DNA from: Zygnema cylindricum
Lineage: Eukaryota; Streptophyta; Zygnematophyceae; Zygnematales; Zygnemataceae
Length of the DNA stretch: 46,570 bases
Assembly (NCBI GenBank): GCA_037447655.1
Contig: JBBHKE010002725.1
Coordinates: forward strand, 1-46,570
Direction: 5' to 3'
In this document: positions 43,858-46,570 of the stretch, piece by piece
Numbering within the stretch: the first letter of the stretch is position 1
Layout: each line of letters starts with the position of its first letter
Position numbers and translations under genes: made by a program
The notes under the pieces: model-generated
What the model saw: the letters and a program-made list of their open reading frames with translations, nothing else
Databases searched by the model: none
What the model was told of the DNA's origin: nothing

Positions 43858-44893
43858 GTCAAGTACACCGCCAATCGCTATTAGAGTAAAGGAATAAATA
43901 GCGTAAAAAAAACATAAGTGTTATTAACGCTAATTGGGAAAAAAAAATACAAAAAAAACATATATCCTAATTAAGGGAATTGATCACGGCAATGACTGTT
44001 TTGGTTGCGCACAGTCACTTACGTCATTTTGTCAAAGATTGTACGTTGAAAGTACAAATTGGTACAAGTAAAGTACCGTTGAGTCTAAATTTGACGGTCA
44101 ATCGGTTGGACAGCTTTGACTTTCAAAATATTGTTTCAACCGCTTAAACTTTTGCCGCGCTTGCGAACGTCGACCGTCATAATAAAATTAGCAATTCACA
44201 CGGCCGGCGAACGTTTACTGTAACAAAACTGCGGCAACCACATGTAAATAAAAGTGTTGCAAACAGTCACTTTTTGTCGTTACGTGAGCTCCACGGTGAA
44301 AGCACGTTGGATATTAACTTGGCCACAAAATTGAAATTTAGTCGTGAAAGCGTTACATTGAACTTACACGCAAATTGAAACGAAACCTCTTTAAACTTAA
44401 GTACTATCAGTCTTGTACGGAAATATTAAAAAGCACGAAACGAAATAAACTTTGTAAATTATAATCAAACGAACTGGCGTAAAAATATCAATTGAAAGTA
44501 AATGAAAGAAATGCGTGTCGTCACACACGACAAAATCGAGCCACACTATCTACAAATCAGCATTTTTACATTGACAGCGAAATTTTAGTTTCGGTACAGA
44601 GAAAAATGAAGCGAACGCCTTGCAGATGAACATCCGACGGTCAGTATTACCTCCTAGACCTTCCGAGAGTATTGGAAAGATTCTTTGTAATGTTGTTTTT
44701 CGTATAAAAACAAAATAAGCGGTACGTTTGGTACGGATAATCGCCGATTTCTATAAACTACCTCACTTTTCGGGTGATGGAACGTTACCCTAACTCTAAT
44801 TTGGGCTTTTTCGATTAATAAATGCCCGCCGTATTGATGTCTACATCAATATATGTATCCGTACAGAATCTGACAATTCGTACGCCCAAATCT

Positions 44894-45842
44894 TAGTGTT
44901 GTGTATCGGTAAAAAAATTATCGCGATAACACCGATACCGATAGTTATCGGTTATCGAACGGTCAGAGGTACCGATATATCGGTCCGAGACCAACAAATT
45001 CCATATCGGCAGTAACTTTAAAAATATATAGTACGCATACTATAGTACCTTATTGTATATTGTTTTATATTATTTACATTATATAGCGTGGCATACCACG
45101 TATTTGAATCTGTTCCGTAACTATTTAACTAATTTTTTTTCCGGACAACGCAGCACAGAAAACGTTGGCCAGTTAACTGAACATAAATTTTACAGCAACG
45201 TACGACATTGTACCGACAAACTGGTGAACATGGAACGGAAAAAGGACGGCGGACACAAAGTACAATGGATGCAAAACAACATTCCGCCCGCCGCCAGAAT
45301 TAAACATACGACGTGGAATGAGAAAACCGACGGCCAGCGTGAGCGCTGACATCCCGGAATGGCTCTTTTGGCGGCTTACGCCAAAAAAGCCGACAAATTC
45401 ACACGTGGCATGTCTCCAGTGGATCCCAAGGAAAAAAGGGACAAAGCCATGGCGTCGGATGTGAAAGGTACGTTGTTTTATTGTATCCGTACCAAAATCG
45501 TACACACCTCATGGCGCCTACTGTACCTTCTGTGCTTGTACAACTGTACAATAACAGTGATCTGATTGGTAGACACCTCAATAGATAGGGGTTGTGAGTA
45601 GAGCTCGTCTGGGGAATATGACGTACAATTCAGTGTACTGGCCGTACATTTATGTGTACGGTCCGTACACATATCGCCAATAGTTATCGATATCGGTGTT
45701 ATCGCCGATAAAATCGATAAATATCGGGTATTTATCGGCGATAATACCGGTAGCGATATATCGTACCAATATATCGATTATCGGGCACCCGAAAGAAGGT
45801 CCATATCGGTTATCGGCAAATCCTTACCGATACACAACACTA
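44894..45842. mobile_element. hAT-like non-autonomous element (949 bp)
   Basis: TIRs TAGTGTTGTGTATCGGTA and TACCGATACACAACACTA are perfect inverted copies, flanked by CCAAATCT (left) and CAAAATCT (right), a near-perfect 8-bp duplication. The ends are rich in TATCGATA/CCGATA words, as in the 21448 element. The middle (45130-45480) is different in character and coding-like. Confidence 0.85.
45131..45478 (+). other. Coding-like insert in the hAT element, possible captured gene fragment
   Basis: Two adjoining frames read sensibly. One ends VQWMQNNIPPAARIKHTTWN...QRER then stop at 45349. The other starts at ATG 45359 (MALLAAYAKKADKFTRGMSP) and runs to a possible splice donor GTGAAAG-GTACGT at 45469. 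GC content is above the element ends. No family recognised, and it is not a hAT transposase. Confidence 0.35.
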
Positions 45843-46154
45843 CAAAATCTTAATATTCGAGTTTGCGTCTCTTTTTCCCGATGCACATTCACATGCGTGC
45901 GCAATTACATTAAATGACTTTTTGTACATTTGTATTTCAGAAAGTACATTTTGGTACGGACAAGCCATGTCCGTACACCACACTATAAACATCGCAGTGT
46001 ACTTCCGTTATTAACGCTAATTAAGAAAAGAACCCGAAAAGGCGTAAAGGAAAAAATAGAAGTATGGATTGAATTTCGGGTTAAAAAAAAAAAAAAAAAG
46101 GGCACCGAATTAGCGTTACTTACTCTAATAGCGATGGGCGGTGTACGGTAGCGC

Positions 46155-46403
46155 GTGCGACGCCGGACGCGAGGCGACTTTTTGAAGTCGCAATCGGTCG
46201 GCCGGCGTCGTCAAAAACAATCGTCCGTTAGACTTGACGGCGGCGGTTATAACGGTTACGTGGCCGAAACGAGACGTTACATATTGAAACGTAAGGGAAC
46301 GTATTTTGTGACGGCGGACCACACTAATTCTGATTTCCACAACGACGTAGAATATTGTATGCATTTGAATCGAAGAAGTCGGAGTGGCGACTCCCAAAAT
46401 TGA
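46155..46403 (+). CDS. Unknown 82-codon frame, GC-richer than its surroundings
   Basis: It begins at a GTG, with no in-frame ATG near the start, so it could only be an internal exon. It encodes a basic stretch, GGGYNGYVAETRRYILKRKG, then TYFVTADHTNSDFHNDVEYC. No family recognised. It starts just outside the TIR of the 2.3-kb element. It could be the edge of a gene running beyond the window or chance. Confidence 0.2.
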   Translation: MRRRTRGDFLKSQSVGRRRQKQSSVRLDGGGYNGYVAETRRYILKRKGTYFVTADHTNSDFHNDVEYCMHLNRRSRSGDSQN

Positions 46404-46411
46404 TATTTTCA

Positions 46412-46570
46412 CACACACGCACACGTACACACACTCCCTCACTCCCTCTCCCCCCCTCCCGTATCTCCCTCTCCCCCTTTCTCCCTCTCTCTCCCTCTCT
46501 CTCCCTCTCCCTCCAACTCTCTCCCACCTATACCCCTCTCCCCCTCTCCTCTCTCTCTCTCTCTCTCTCT
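46412..46570. repeat. (CA)n then CT-rich microsatellite at the window end
   Basis: CACACACGCACACG is followed by CTCCCTCTCC units to the end. Confidence 0.95.

Larger units (their letters stand above)
43866..46143. mobile_element. Large TA-flanked TIR element (2278 bp) with nested hAT
   Basis: Ends CACCGCCAATCGCTATTAGAG and CTCTAATAGCGATGGGCGGTG are flanked by TA (43864-43865 and 46144-46145). It is the longest member of the family in this window. The interior is GTAC-rich, and I recognise no DDE/D transposase. A 949-bp hAT-like element is inserted inside. Without it the element would be about 1.3 kb. Confidence 0.7.

Overview
This is nuclear DNA of a land plant. The evidence is plant-type Ty1/copia and hAT elements, an intron-free leucine-rich-repeat receptor-like protein, a plant-type NADH-pyrophosphatase (Nudix) gene and AT-rich spliced genes. 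The species cannot be fixed from the sequence. The very repeat-rich, GA/CT-microsatellite-laden introns and the lack of any gene I recognise as flowering-plant specific leave bryophyte, lycophyte or another lineage open. Most of the window is repeats. No rRNA, tRNA or CRISPR array was seen.

The main genic content is four loci or groups, three of them spliced and only visible when short exons are joined by eye. (1) Three paralogous, small-exon, secreted O-fucosyltransferase-like genes: copy 1 (minus, 131-2330), copy 2 (minus, 16890-18742) and copy 3 (plus, 22224-25798). Their exon lengths and intron phases agree, and all three carry the same GGACATTGG-type minisatellite in the same intron and the same sense orientation. 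All look incomplete at the 3' end. (2) A Nudix hydrolase of the NADH-pyrophosphatase type on the minus strand (31865 to 26715). Its zinc ribbon, YPR-DP junction and perfect Nudix box lie in separate exons, between introns made of GA/CT, TA and other simple repeats. (3) An LRR receptor-like protein (minus, 39702-36742) with signal peptide, more than 20 LRRs, one transmembrane helix and an unusually long, internally repeated cytosolic tail.

Mobile DNA, left to right: a decayed, 3'-truncated Ty1/copia element (about 2500-6290) beside copy 1 and ending in a GA microsatellite; a TIR element (7932-8478); a decayed hAT transposase gene (about 9017-16790) split by a complete but broken Ty1/copia element on the minus strand (10407-16447, LTRs 650/647 bp, target duplication GGTTT, PBS and PPT visible); a large imperfect palindrome (19016-19995) around a 199-bp MITE; a CRE-rich fold-back element (20076-20665); a 372-bp hAT-type MITE with an exact 8-bp target duplication (21448-21819); and a family of TA-flanked TIR elements starting CACCG(T/C)(G/C)AATCG, found at 19412, 22812, 32589, 32860, 41621, 42238 and 43866, with sizes from about 200 bp to 2.3 kb. 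The 2.3-kb member carries a nested 949-bp hAT-like element that holds a coding-like segment.

The stretches 6600-7930, 33080-35340 and 40310-41618 hold no gene I can support. They share a marked excess of the word GTAC with the TIR elements, which suggests they are mostly old DNA-transposon remains.
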